A stretch of DNA of 64,000 nt from Candidatus Tiamatella incendiivivens (GTDB lineage Archaea; Thermoproteota; Thermoprotei_A; Sulfolobales; Acidilobaceae): positions 124,001-188,000 of the forward strand of contig WALW01000027.1 in the NCBI GenBank assembly GCA_015522635.1, written 5' to 3'. Below, piece after piece: positions 26,173 to 34,250 of the stretch. The notes beneath the pieces were generated by a model that was not told where the DNA came from, searched no databases, and was given only the letters and a program-made list of their open reading frames with translations. Position 1 is the first letter of the stretch. Each line of letters starts with the position of its first letter. Both the position numbers and the translations under genes were made by a program.

Positions 26173-27291
26173 TTACTTAGTCTTAAACCGTAAAACTCCA
26201 GCCAAACCATTAAATGTCATCTTTAACCATTCTGCCTCAGGAATGCTCTTAGGTATAATCACAGGCTTAGTACTCATGCTATTAGCCTTCTCAACCAGTG
26301 AATCAATATCCTCCCTCTCTTCGTGAATTAATAGATATTTAAGCATGCCATTATTCAATGCCACTATAACTTCTTTTTCTCCATAAACAGCCATACCAGT
26401 ATCTTTAGCTAGATGGAGTTTAAATTCCTCTAGAGCGTTGATCGCGTCTCTATATCTCTGCGTCTCTATAACACCTTCCGCTTTCAAAACAGTCTCCTTT
26501 AACCCTTGAATGCCCTGATATGCAACATCAATCAATTGCTTTGATATCAGCTTCCTTAAACGATAGTCAAGATTACCAGTCTCCAAAAAGTCTGCCTTAG
26601 CATATCCTGGCCCAGCAATAATCAATCCCTTAAGTCTTCCCTGGTCAAGATATGGGAGGAAATACTTGTTAGCCCTCTCAGCTACCCGTTTAAAGAACTC
26701 AGAGACCATTTGTTCGATAATCCTATCATATCTCCTCTGACTTTGGCCTCCCATCTTATGTTTCCCTGGAATATAGTCAGAGACCTCCTCTATAACCTCC
26801 AAACTAGACCCTTGAAGTATACCTAGAGTTGCTTCATCTCTTTCAACTATAATGATACCTATAACATCTTTCTCCTCTAGCATATCCTCTAGAAACTCTA
26901 AGTGGAATTCTTTATCTGTCCTATAGAAGTATACTGGAACCTTGCCCGGTGGAGAGAACACGTAACAGATAAAATCACCTGTCTCCATGTTTTCTCCGCA
27001 AAAGAGCGCCAGCCCGTTAGGTGGTACCTTAGGTATCTTCGACAAACGATCCATGGCAGCAGACAATGCTCGTTGAACCGCATCACGTGTTCTCTTAAGC
27101 TTAATATTATCAGTTATCGACAACTCTTGTCTAAGCATGTTCATTACATCACTTAACGGTCTCCCGGGAGGGATGTAAAGACTTAATAATACTGTTGCTG
27201 GTTCTTTCCATTTCTTCAATTCTCTTATAATGTCTTGTAAATCCCTTTTAGTTGCTTGAAGCCTAGTTTCAACCTTCTCCAAACCGCACAC
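26173..27291 (-). CDS. prf1: Peptide chain release factor aRF1
   Basis: aRF1 recognises all stop codons and triggers peptide release. The 372-aa protein has the GGQ motif (KHKMGGQSQRRYDR) near residue 182, which enters the peptidyl transferase centre, and three domains of normal size. In domain 1 the usual NIKS stop-codon motif reads NIKLK near residue 64, so the serine is leucine. The ALFCGENMETGDFICYVF region corresponds to the YxCxxxF area. An ABCE1 gene, the ribosome-recycling partner, is also in the window. It is not Pelota, which lacks GGQ. Confidence 0.95.
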   Translation of the reverse strand: MCGLEKVETRLQATKRDLQDIIRELKKWKEPATVLLSLYIPPGRPLSDVMNMLRQELSITDNIKLKRTRDAVQRALSAAMDRLSKIPKVPPNGLALFCGENMETGDFICYVFSPPGKVPVYFYRTDKEFHLEFLEDMLEEKDVIGIIIVERDEATLGILQGSSLEVIEEVSDYIPGKHKMGGQSQRRYDRIIEQMVSEFFKRVAERANKYFLPYLDQGRLKGLIIAGPGYAKADFLETGNLDYRLRKLISKQLIDVAYQGIQGLKETVLKAEGVIETQRYRDAINALEEFKLHLAKDTGMAVYGEKEVIVALNNGMLKYLLIHEEREDIDSLVEKANSMSTKPVIIPKSIPEAEWLKMTFNGLAGVLRFKTK

Positions 27292-27371
27292 CCTATTATT
27301 TCAATATCTATAAAACCATGTTTAAAGTTAAGTGAGGTATACCCTGTTTTTTAATTAGAAGGATGAGTGTC

Positions 27372-27971
27372 ATGGCACAAATAGTATCAATATCAGAAGA
27401 CACTTGCTTACCAGCCGCTGTCAAGAAACTTGCTAATCAAATACTAGCCAAAGATGGGCTCTTAGTATACCCTACAGATACTCTGTACGGTCTTGGAACG
27501 AGAATCACTAGCACAGGGCTAAGGAATGTATTTACAGTTAAGCTACGTCCTGGAAATACGAAACCTCCCATATTGATAAGCGAAACACATATAGCCCTCA
27601 AACTAGTTGAACCTAGCGATCTCCTTTGGGATTTAGCAGTAAAATACTGGCCCGGCCCATTGACTATAGTTGCAAAAGCATCTGAAAATGCGCCTGATCC
27701 CTTAAAAGATTGGGGTTATATCGGAGTCCGTCTACCTGATAGTTGTATTGCAAGAGAACTCGCCAGGCTTGCCGGCGGCTATATTATAGGTACATCAGCA
27801 AATGTTTCCGGTAGTCCTACTCCTTCTACAGTAAGGAAGATATATGAAATCTTTAGAGATACCATAGAACTATATATAGATGCGGGTCCAAGATTCGGCC
27901 CTGCTTCGACAGTAGTTATGATAGAAGATAACACTCTTAAAATCCTCAGAAAAGGAGTATTATTACCGTAA
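27372..27971 (+). CDS. L-threonylcarbamoyladenylate synthase, Sua5/YrdC family
   Basis: Makes threonylcarbamoyl-AMP from threonine, bicarbonate and ATP, the first step of tRNA t6A modification; KEOPS then transfers the group. The 200-aa protein shows GLLVYPTDTLYGLGTRI near the start, VKLRPGNTKPPILIS, PGPLTIVAKAS and GTSANVSGSP. These are the complete YrdC signature, without the C-terminal Sua5 domain. I use the ATG at 27372, ten bases after AGAAGG. An ATG nine bases earlier is also possible. A Cgi121-like KEOPS gene lies at 47.6 kb. Confidence 0.93.
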   Translation: MAQIVSISEDTCLPAAVKKLANQILAKDGLLVYPTDTLYGLGTRITSTGLRNVFTVKLRPGNTKPPILISETHIALKLVEPSDLLWDLAVKYWPGPLTIVAKASENAPDPLKDWGYIGVRLPDSCIARELARLAGGYIIGTSANVSGSPTPSTVRKIYEIFRDTIELYIDAGPRFGPASTVVMIEDNTLKILRKGVLLP

Positions 27972-28022
27972 TACCAAGCCATCCTTATTACAATGACATA
28001 AAAACACTAAACATTTCTATGG

Positions 28023-28343
28023 GTGCACAACTACTTGATCGAAATAACCGTATATAAAGGCTTAGACTCAAACAGCACTATTACATGGAGGTTAGTTAAG
28101 GATCTAATCATCACAATTAGCAAAGAATACGAGTTGGATATAAAACTAGATGTCATAGAGGTCCCAACAATTGAGTATAACAGGCTTCCAAAAGTAGCTG
28201 TAAATGGTGAAATCTTAGTAGAAGGCAGAATACCTGGGGTTGATGAACTGATTAATGCCATCTTTGACGTAATAAAGGGGAAAAGTGTACTTGGCCCGGC
28301 AGGATTCCCGTTACCTGCACCAGAAACAATGGCTGATATATAA
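28023..28343 (+). CDS. Small thioredoxin-fold protein lacking the redox cysteines
   Basis: A 106-aa protein. The order ITVYKGLDSNSTITWRLVKDLI, LDIKLDVIEVPTIEYNRLPKVAVNGEILVEGRIPGVDELINAI follows the strand-helix-strand-cisPro-strand-helix plan of small archaeal thioredoxin/glutaredoxin-like proteins; RLPKVAVNG is the cis-proline segment. Where CxxC is expected the sequence is LDSNST, so it cannot be a dithiol oxidoreductase. The tail is GPAGFPLPAPETMADI. It starts at GTG, or a TTG four codons later. Role unknown. Confidence 0.6.
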   Translation: MHNYLIEITVYKGLDSNSTITWRLVKDLIITISKEYELDIKLDVIEVPTIEYNRLPKVAVNGEILVEGRIPGVDELINAIFDVIKGKSVLGPAGFPLPAPETMADI

Positions 28344-28355
28344 GGCTACTTCCAG

Positions 28356-29297
28356 CTACTTAATGAAAACCGAAAGTATAGCCTTTTGTGCGTGAAGCCT
28401 ATTCTCAGCCTGATCCCATACAATACTCATTGGCCCATCAATTACGTCGTCAGTAACCTCTTCACCTCTATGGGCTGGAAGACAATGCATGAATAAAGCT
28501 CTAGAAGCATGCCTCATTAGAGAAGCATTAACCTGATAGTTTCTCAAGATAGCCTCTTTCTCTTCAGCCTTTTCCTCTTGTCCCATACTAACCCAAACAT
28601 CAGTATAGACCACATCAGCTCCTCTCACCGCCTCAACAGGATCCTCAATAACATCAATGAATCCGCCAGTCTCTTCAGCAGTAGAGAGAGAATATCCTAG
28701 GAGTTCCCTATTTGGATAAAGCTCCTTCGGAGATGCTATCATTAATACCATGCCAAGCTTAGATGCTGCTATCATAAGACTATTTAATACATTATCAGTT
28801 CCATCACCTACAAACGTGATCTTAACGCCCTTCAGTCTCCCAAGTTTCTCGTATATAGTCATTAGATCAGCCATTATCTGAGCCGGATGCGAGAGATCAC
28901 TCAAAGCATTAATTACGGGTGAATCAGAATAGGCTGCCAGTTCTTCAAGGTCTTTATGGGAATTCACTCTTGCTACAATACCATCTAGATACCTTGACAA
29001 TACCCTGGCAGTATCAGCTATCGTCTCTCCCCGTCCTAACTGAAGTTCATTCCAGCCTAGATAGAGTGGATGGGCACCTAATTGATAAGCAGCAATGTCG
29101 AAGCTTATCCTAGTCCTAGTACTAGGCTTCTGGAACAAGAGACCTATACTTCTACCTTCAAGCACCCTAAGCTTCCTCTCGCCCATATAAGATCTTCTCT
29201 TAAGGTCTAATCCCAGCTGTATTAACTGAAAGATCTCTTCTCCCTGGAAATCCCTCAAACATAGGAAGTCTTTGCCTTCCAAGTCATATAATGACAT
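28356..29297 (-). CDS. argF: Ornithine carbamoyltransferase
   Basis: Forms citrulline from ornithine and carbamoyl phosphate in arginine synthesis. The 313-aa protein has the carbamoyl-phosphate motif STRTRISFD near residue 58 and the ornithine-site motif [11 protein letters not shown] near residue 270, with [15 protein letters not shown] between. No other arginine genes are visible nearby. Some archaeal enzymes of this type are catabolic, but sequence alone does not show the direction. It is divergent from the small gene at 29.4 kb. Confidence 0.96.
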   Translation of the reverse strand: MSLYDLEGKDFLCLRDFQGEEIFQLIQLGLDLKRRSYMGERKLRVLEGRSIGLLFQKPSTRTRISFDIAAYQLGAHPLYLGWNELQLGRGETIADTARVLSRYLDGIVARVNSHKDLEELAAYSDSPVINALSDLSHPAQIMADLMTIYEKLGRLKGVKITFVGDGTDNVLNSLMIAASKLGMVLMIASPKELYPNRELLGYSLSTAEETGGFIDVIEDPVEAVRGADVVYTDVWVSMGQEEKAEEKEAILRNYQVNASLMRHASRALFMHCLPAHRGEEVTDDVIDGPMSIVWDQAENRLHAQKAILSVFIK

Positions 29298-29394
29298 AGT
29301 CTACACCCGCATTTGTATGTGGACCTGCTTGCATTTATTAACACTCTACCAAGCAATTCCTCCACGGTGGAAGATATTGTCATATGCTAGAAAA

Positions 29395-29673
29395 ATGGCT
29401 GATAGATCTGTCAAGGAAGCTTTATTCCAACAAGTGGAAGAGAATATCCCCATAGATGACGTGGTTGAATGGTTATATGAGGACTTCGGAGTGCATGCTG
29501 GACGGAAAAAATGGAGTAACCTAAAAAGAGCAACCCTGAAATCAACGGATATCAAACCGCAAGATATGGCCATACTATTAATGGACCATGATATACAACC
29601 AAATGAAGGGGCTTGGGATGTCCAGCCTAGAAGAGGTCTGTCAACTAATCCGAAACCTAGCCAAGATAGCTGA
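29395..29673 (+). CDS. Small protein of unknown function, overlapping the DUF4443-like gene
   Basis: A 92-aa acidic protein (MADRSVKEALFQQVEENIPIDDVVEWLYEDFGVHAGRKK then WSNLKRATLKSTDIKPQDMAILLMDHDIQPNEG). The composition and helical periodicity look like real coding sequence. The C-terminal 18 codons overlap the start of the next gene in another frame. Upstream in-frame codons to 29272 run through the argF promoter region, so I begin at the ATG at 29395. Family unknown. Confidence 0.5.
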   Translation: MADRSVKEALFQQVEENIPIDDVVEWLYEDFGVHAGRKKWSNLKRATLKSTDIKPQDMAILLMDHDIQPNEGAWDVQPRRGLSTNPKPSQDS

Positions 29674-30250
29674 ACCTCGGAGAAACATTTACCCAGGCTT
29701 TAATAAGGCACACGTCTTCCTAGCCATAACATGGGTCTCGCAGTCTCCTAAAAGCAGGCTTTTCCTAGAGAAAAATCTAGATATCGGCGAAGCATCTGTT
29801 AAAACACTGATCAAACGGTTAAAAGAGGAAGGTTTGATCGAAACTAGCAAACACTCAGGGTCCATGGTAACAGAGAAAGGAATGCGAATTGCCACGAAGC
29901 TAGTGTCCCAAATAAGAATATACAGGGCTACCTGTAATCCAACTAGTGAGAATGATCTCCTAACACTTATACCAAGTATACCTCCTCCAAAAGAAATGGT
30001 AGAAGTCTATGTTGTAAGAGACTATCTAGTTAGATCAGGATGTAATATATCCCTTATAGGAGGTTACACTCCAAAGAAACTGTACGCCCCTGGTGTAGAC
30101 ATACGTTATCTTAATAGTATCAGAAAATGTATTGAGGAATCATCTAATCTAGGACTATATAATGATCAAGGAGTTTTTGTGTTTTTCCCGAGGGATAGCC
30201 TCTCTAAGTGCCTAGACGGAATATTTTCATTCTTCTTGTCTTTATGTTAA
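29618..30250 (+). CDS. Winged-helix protein, DUF4443-like
   Basis: A 210-aa archaeal protein. The N-terminal 85 residues are a winged helix (KAHVFLAITWVSQSPKSRLFLEKNLDIGEASVKTLIKRLKEEGLIE, then TSKHSGSMVTEKGMRI). The C-terminal part (YVVRDYLVRSGCNISLIGGY... PGVDIRYLNSIRKCIEE) matches my recollection of the archaeal DUF4443 domain. The ATG at 29618 follows GAAGGGGC. It may be a transcriptional regulator. The stop codon itself lies inside the first GTTAAC of the repeat region described next. Confidence 0.7.
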   Translation: MSSLEEVCQLIRNLAKIAEPRRNIYPGFNKAHVFLAITWVSQSPKSRLFLEKNLDIGEASVKTLIKRLKEEGLIETSKHSGSMVTEKGMRIATKLVSQIRIYRATCNPTSENDLLTLIPSIPPPKEMVEVYVVRDYLVRSGCNISLIGGYTPKKLYAPGVDIRYLNSIRKCIEESSNLGLYNDQGVFVFFPRDSLSKCLDGIFSFFLSLC

Positions 30251-30259
30251 CTCAAAAAT

Positions 30260-30277
30260 GTTAACCGGGGAGTTAAC
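30260..30277 (+). repeat. 18-bp near-palindrome, copy 1 (downstream of whiP)
   Basis: GTTAACCGGGGAGTTAAC. It matches the reverse complement of copy 2 (31342-31359) at 16 of 18 positions. Each half is GTTAAC around a G4 core, so a dimeric protein could bind it. Confidence 0.75.
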
Positions 30278-30323
30278 AAACTATTAGTTTAAAAGTATAA
30301 CCTACTACTTCCAAAGAGCTCTA

Positions 30324-30386
30324 ATTATTGTAAGATGAAATAATTATAAAAAGTGTAATACATCAAGTATTATTGTAAGATGAAAT
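30324..30386 (+). repeat. 18-bp direct repeat, two copies at 45-bp spacing
   Basis: ATTATTGTAAGATGAAAT occurs at 30324-30341 and again, identical, at 30369-30386. The following bases are also partly shared, so the unit is about 45 bp. No open reading frame covers it. Confidence 0.75.
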
Positions 30387-30485
30387 TTGATCATTATACA
30401 AAAACCTGTCGTAATACTCATATAAAGGCATATATCAGATTATATTGATAGTTACGATAATATCTACTGAGGTAGATGTAGTGGA

Positions 30486-31262
30486 TTATGCTATAGTAGA
30501 ATTCTCTTTTCTGCACATATCCTCTATGTATGCCTTTACTCTACGGGTAAATCCTACTCGGATGCCTAGCCTACGATCATTATATATATAAACGATCTGC
30601 TTTGTTTGCAAATCCCTTGTAACCTTGAGGATAAACGGTAGTTCTGCATGAAGCTTTTCCTGGATTTGATCTAGATACATATATGATGATCCCCAATTGG
30701 CTAAGTTGTCTACTAATATTTGAAGCACTTCTAGTTCTTCTTCATTTAACCTCTGTTTTAGTATGTTAAATACGCATTGAGGGTCAATGTTTCCTAATTG
30801 TACCCGAATTTTTTGTGGTTTATTGTCTGATTGTTTGGTTTGATTAACAATGAATGACAACAATTCACTTGTTTCCTGGGATCTTAAAGGTTTTTTCTTG
30901 TGGTTTTTTGTCTGATGTTTATTTTCTCCTAGAAGCTGTTTGGCTATAGCTACATACTCACTGAATCTAGTTGCAAGGGTTCTTTCCACAATGCTTTTAG
31001 CATAGTCTTCCCCCTTTGGAGTCAGATACCACAAACCGTTACTATATTCTAGGTATCCTCTAGTTCTCCAGTACGATAGGTAGCTTGATACGTATTTTGT
31101 TTCAACCCCAACAACCTGAGCGATCTCAGCAGCTCTCATGGGTTTGGATAGTAGGAGGACTAGTGCAGCTTCTATAATTTTGCTCCTAGGACCTCCCCGG
31201 GTCTTTGTTGACTTAGCTACCTCTTCTGCAATGTATTCAAGCAAATTCCTGTAGTCGTTCAC
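30486..31262 (-). CDS. whiP: Winged-helix initiator protein WhiP (candidate)
   Basis: WhiP is a crenarchaeal double winged-helix protein, distantly like Cdt1, that binds a replication origin. The 258-aa protein has an N-terminal winged helix (IIEAALVLLLSKPMRAAEIAQVV, VETKYVSSYLSYWRTRGYLEY, NGLWYLTPKGEDYAKS). A hydrophilic linker with KNHKKK follows, then a C-terminal winged helix (ANWGSSYMYLDQIQEKLHAELPFILKVTRDLQTKQIVYIYNDRRLGIRVG). The double layout and the WGSSYMYLDQIQ/RRLGIRVG segment are what I remember of the family. GTG start with AAGGGG upstream. Repeats flank the gene on both sides. Confidence 0.7.
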   Translation of the reverse strand: MNDYRNLLEYIAEEVAKSTKTRGGPRSKIIEAALVLLLSKPMRAAEIAQVVGVETKYVSSYLSYWRTRGYLEYSNGLWYLTPKGEDYAKSIVERTLATRFSEYVAIAKQLLGENKHQTKNHKKKPLRSQETSELLSFIVNQTKQSDNKPQKIRVQLGNIDPQCVFNILKQRLNEEELEVLQILVDNLANWGSSYMYLDQIQEKLHAELPFILKVTRDLQTKQIVYIYNDRRLGIRVGFTRRVKAYIEDMCRKENSTIA

Positions 31263-31341
31263 ATCTACCCCTTGAAGTATATTGGATTTGAGACAAGAAT
31301 ATGAGGATCTTCTCGGTATTACTTTGTCTTTTATTGTCTTC

Positions 31342-31359
31342 GTTAACTCCCCAGTTAAT
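31342..31359 (-). repeat. 18-bp near-palindrome, copy 2 (upstream of whiP)
   Basis: On the minus strand ATTAACTGGGGAGTTAAC, differing from copy 1 at two positions and in inverted orientation relative to it. It lies in the 99-base gap between whiP and nre, about 80 bases upstream of the whiP start, so it could also be an autoregulatory operator. Confidence 0.75.
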
Positions 31360-31361
31360 CT

Positions 31362-32594
31362 TCAGGGTAACCATTTATCTAGTCTGGATTGTAGGCATGC
31401 CTTTCTGATAAGATAGCTTTCCTTAACTAGTTTCTTAACATCATATCTAACATATTTGTTTAAGGCTTCTATAAGTTCTTGTATAGTTCTTGGTTTGTTA
31501 ACTGGAGGGTGAACAAGCGCTTTTCTCACAGTCTCACGGATTTGCCAGTTACCAACAGGAGCATAGTATGAGGGGAATACTTCTCTTATAATCAAAACAG
31601 CAGCTTGGCGATGAAGACTGTATAGTTTCTCTACTACTGATAATCTAGCAGCCAGATAGCCTCCATCAATTTTATCAAATTTACCTCTATGATCTTCTTG
31701 GACCTTAACTATGGCTGGCTTATCATAGCTTGGAACCCATGGCGTTGAGGGGTACCATATTTCTATCCATTCCGCTTCATATAATTCTGGTAGGAAAATA
31801 ATCGTATAGGAGTTTCCAATGTAATATCTATAGTATAGCTGGGCTTCATTGATAATGGAATATGATCTTATTTCACGTATCATTCTATCGGCTATGATAG
31901 AGTCTACGGCAGTTATTCCCCATCTAGTAGGAACTATTTTCCTATTCCTCAATGTACCGGTCATTCCTAGAGTGAATGCCTTGATAATATTGTAAATATT
32001 GATGCCATGCCTATATAGATACCAAACTGCTTTACTGGATTTTATGTCGTCTGTAAGAATCTTCTCGATAGGCTTTGGAATACAGGGGTTTTCTTCAATA
32101 GTAACCTTTCTTGCCGGAGATGCTGGACCCATGGGTTTAGTTGTTCCGTTAAATACAAGGGAAGGCTTGGGTTTTCTCTCTAATATGACCTCCGAGGATA
32201 CAGGTTTAATAGAGACAGCTGCTAGGGAGAGCTCTTTGTTATACAATTCCCAAGGATGTATTGCTTCTATCCTAATAATGCCTGATATGGTTTGAGATCG
32301 TAAAGCGATTATTCTTCGCAGTGAGTACTCTTTATTAGCCCATGTTAGGGGGTCATCGTGGATGGATGGATTAGTGGATCCCGGAGTAGTTGTATAGTAA
32401 AGTCTTACATATGGGTAACCGTGTTCTCCTACTAGCACTGATGGCGGGGTAGGTGCCTCCACATCGTTGTCTTTAATTAACTGAACTCCATGAACCTGCC
32501 ATTTATATCTCTCTAGAAGCGGGCAGTATGGGAGGCCGCAAAGCCGTTTATACCCCTTGCATTTAGCGCATAATGAGGGGTTTATCCTAGTCAC
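31362..32594 (-). CDS. Archaeal DNA repair protein of the Nre family
   Basis: Nre proteins take part in archaeal DNA repair and bind PCNA. The 410-aa protein starts with a zinc-finger-like C-AK-C-KGYKRL-C-GLPY-C and contains the conserved SVLVGEHGYPYVRLYY segment near residue 55. It ends QSRLDKWLP, which fits the short PIP box Q-x-x-(L)-x-x-W-(L) used by Nre to dock on PCNA. It is the last gene of the long cluster starting with MBF1 and lies next to whiP, placing repair and replication genes side by side. Confidence 0.9.
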   Translation of the reverse strand: MTRINPSLCAKCKGYKRLCGLPYCPLLERYKWQVHGVQLIKDNDVEAPTPPSVLVGEHGYPYVRLYYTTTPGSTNPSIHDDPLTWANKEYSLRRIIALRSQTISGIIRIEAIHPWELYNKELSLAAVSIKPVSSEVILERKPKPSLVFNGTTKPMGPASPARKVTIEENPCIPKPIEKILTDDIKSSKAVWYLYRHGINIYNIIKAFTLGMTGTLRNRKIVPTRWGITAVDSIIADRMIREIRSYSIINEAQLYYRYYIGNSYTIIFLPELYEAEWIEIWYPSTPWVPSYDKPAIVKVQEDHRGKFDKIDGGYLAARLSVVEKLYSLHRQAAVLIIREVFPSYYAPVGNWQIRETVRKALVHPPVNKPRTIQELIEALNKYVRYDVKKLVKESYLIRKACLQSRLDKWLP

Positions 32595-32596
32595 CC

Positions 32597-33787
32597 CTAG
32601 TCCTCTATTAGTTTAAGTGACTTAGATTCGAGTTCGCTATATATTTTATCTTCAGTTTCATCTGTTAATATATAGAACTTTACTAGTAATTCATCTCCCT
32701 CTTTGAGAAGAAACGTGTCTGGGGGTAGAGGTATCCATTTCCTTGATCTATTAACTGCTAGGACTAGTCCGCCCATATCAGATAATGATAGCTCCTCGAG
32801 AGGTTTCTCTCCTCCTTCATATCTCACTCTAATAACCGTTTCTCTACTTTCCTCCCCAGCCTCCTCGACTATAAAGTGAACAGCGCCTTCTAGGACTGTT
32901 AACGCCAGCAGTTTGGCTGCATCCCCCAAACTCTCAAGGCTTTTAGCTAGAATAGCTATGGCTGGCCCGTATTCGGGCTTGTTTCTGTATTCCTTGTATG
33001 ATGTAGAGAGCAGGTCAACATACATCTGGTCAATATCCTCTTCCATGTTAACAATTTCTACTGCTGCAGTCTTGTCCATGTTGAATATAGAATGGAATGC
33101 AAGATCCATCATGAGAGAGGCTAGATTGTAAGTCTCTAAGGCTTGTTCTGCTAGAGGATCCTCTTCCACGGTCTTTTCTATACTGGTAACTAACCTTAAT
33201 GTTCCATTATCACCTAGGAATCTTGCTAGATCTTCTATCTCATCAAGGGTACCTCTAACTATGAGTATATCACCTTTTTTAATTACAAATGAGGGATCAG
33301 GGGCAATATTGTAGTCATTGTCCCTTCTCACAATTAAAGCATCGATACGTGAAACATTCTCCTCTATATCTGATATGGAGATTTCTTCTCTCACCATTTT
33401 CATTGCTTTTATAAGTGCTACAGTTTCTTCTCCACGTAAAAGGGAGTTTTTAACTGCTTGGCTAATACTTAATCCTTGAAGAACTACTCCTGCAATATCT
33501 CCTGCAGCATTACTTATTCTATCGAATGCTACTCCGAGATTGGCTAGGGAGACCATGTACTTTGCTTGTGAGGGAGATCTAGCTGCAAGCATTGTTTTAT
33601 AGAGGAGCTTTCTCCACATTTTATCTATTATTTTCTCTATGTTAGAAACTTCTAGCGCTGCACGTTTATCATTCCATATTAGACTGTAGAAGGATAGGTC
33701 TAGTGCTATGCTTGAATAATCTTTGGCTTCCTGCAGTATATCACGTATGGTGTCAGTCTTCAATGTAATTTTCACCGTTTTTGCCAA
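32597..33787 (-). CDS. PhoU-like / RCK_C (TrkA-C) domain protein
   Basis: A 396-aa protein with a duplicated layout: a PhoU-like helical bundle (LQEAKDYSSIALDLSFYSLIWNDKRAALEVSNIEKIIDKM), a TrkA-C ligand-binding segment (FVIKKGDILIVRGTLDEIEDLARFL), a second bundle (ASLMMDLAFHSIFNMDKTAAVEIVNMEEDIDQM) and a second TrkA-C (FLLKEGDELLVKF). Such proteins probably sense ions or nucleotides and regulate transport. The TTG at 33787 overlaps the upstream gene by 35 bases; a GTG four codons on is an alternative. No channel or transporter gene is adjacent. Confidence 0.85.
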   Translation of the reverse strand: MAKTVKITLKTDTIRDILQEAKDYSSIALDLSFYSLIWNDKRAALEVSNIEKIIDKMWRKLLYKTMLAARSPSQAKYMVSLANLGVAFDRISNAAGDIAGVVLQGLSISQAVKNSLLRGEETVALIKAMKMVREEISISDIEENVSRIDALIVRRDNDYNIAPDPSFVIKKGDILIVRGTLDEIEDLARFLGDNGTLRLVTSIEKTVEEDPLAEQALETYNLASLMMDLAFHSIFNMDKTAAVEIVNMEEDIDQMYVDLLSTSYKEYRNKPEYGPAIAILAKSLESLGDAAKLLALTVLEGAVHFIVEEAGEESRETVIRVRYEGGEKPLEELSLSDMGGLVLAVNRSRKWIPLPPDTFLLKEGDELLVKFYILTDETEDKIYSELESKSLKLIED

Positions 33788-34211
33788 GTATATACAGGGA
33801 AAGGGACACTTCCGCTACTACGGGAAGTTTTCCGGGAACATCTTTTAGGTATGTTTGAACTCCCAGTTTTTTCTCCAAGGGATCAAAACCTGCATCTGAG
33901 CCGTCGAAAACGAGAGCTGTCGATGATTCAGAGGTGTTATGTTTTCCTAGAATCTCACCGAGCTCTTGTCCAGTTCCTGTAAACAGTATGGTTAAACTTG
34001 GTTTAACAGTCTCAACAAAATCCTCGAGGGTAGGCATGACTAATAGGGATAAACCGTTTTTGTAAGCGTATTTAAACGCGTCAGGTATACCCGTCTGAGC
34101 AGCCGCCCCGTAAATCTTAGTGTAAACAATCTCTTTTACCCCCATAGTTGAACCTATTTTAATGAAGTCCATAACGCGGCTCGGACTCGATGTATTGTTC
34201 AGTACAAGCAT
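33753..34211 (-). CDS. SPOUT-fold / COG4080-like protein
   Basis: A 152-aa archaeal protein. LVLNNTSSPSRVMDFIKIGSTMGVKEIVYTKIYGAAAQTG at the start and the later ALVFDGSDAGFDPLEKKLGV and LPVVAEVSLSLYIL resemble the SpoU/SPOUT-like group COG4080, sometimes annotated as RecB-family nuclease. The SPOUT knot would be formed by the C-terminal VVAEVSLSLYIL. No RNA target is known. The ATG at 34211 is preferred since family members begin with this strand. Longer GTG starts reach 34238. It is packed between the C5 methyltransferase and the PhoU/RCK gene. Confidence 0.55.
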   Translation of the reverse strand: MLVLNNTSSPSRVMDFIKIGSTMGVKEIVYTKIYGAAAQTGIPDAFKYAYKNGLSLLVMPTLEDFVETVKPSLTILFTGTGQELGEILGKHNTSESSTALVFDGSDAGFDPLEKKLGVQTYLKDVPGKLPVVAEVSLSLYILGKNGENYIED

Positions 34212-34250
34212 CACGTTTTTAGGTAACACCACTACCACCGATCCGAATGA

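Larger units (their letters stand above)
30246..30485. other. Candidate replication-origin or WhiP-binding region
   Basis: This 235-base gap is very AT-rich. It opens with three GTTAAC sites (30246, 30260, 30272); the last two form the near-palindrome GTTAACCGGGGAGTTAAC. Then come two direct repeats of ATTATTGTAAGATGAAAT 45 bases apart, each followed by a degenerate ATTATA-A5-GTAATAC block. A near-copy of the 18-mer in opposite orientation lies on the far side of whiP. Repeats plus an unwinding-prone stretch beside an initiator gene are what an origin would look like; function is inference. Confidence 0.45.

Noticed and set aside
30324-30386. The two 18-bp direct repeats as a minimal CRISPR array
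   Set aside because: Only two copies, repeat and spacer too short, the 'spacer' itself partly repeated, and no cas genes nearby.
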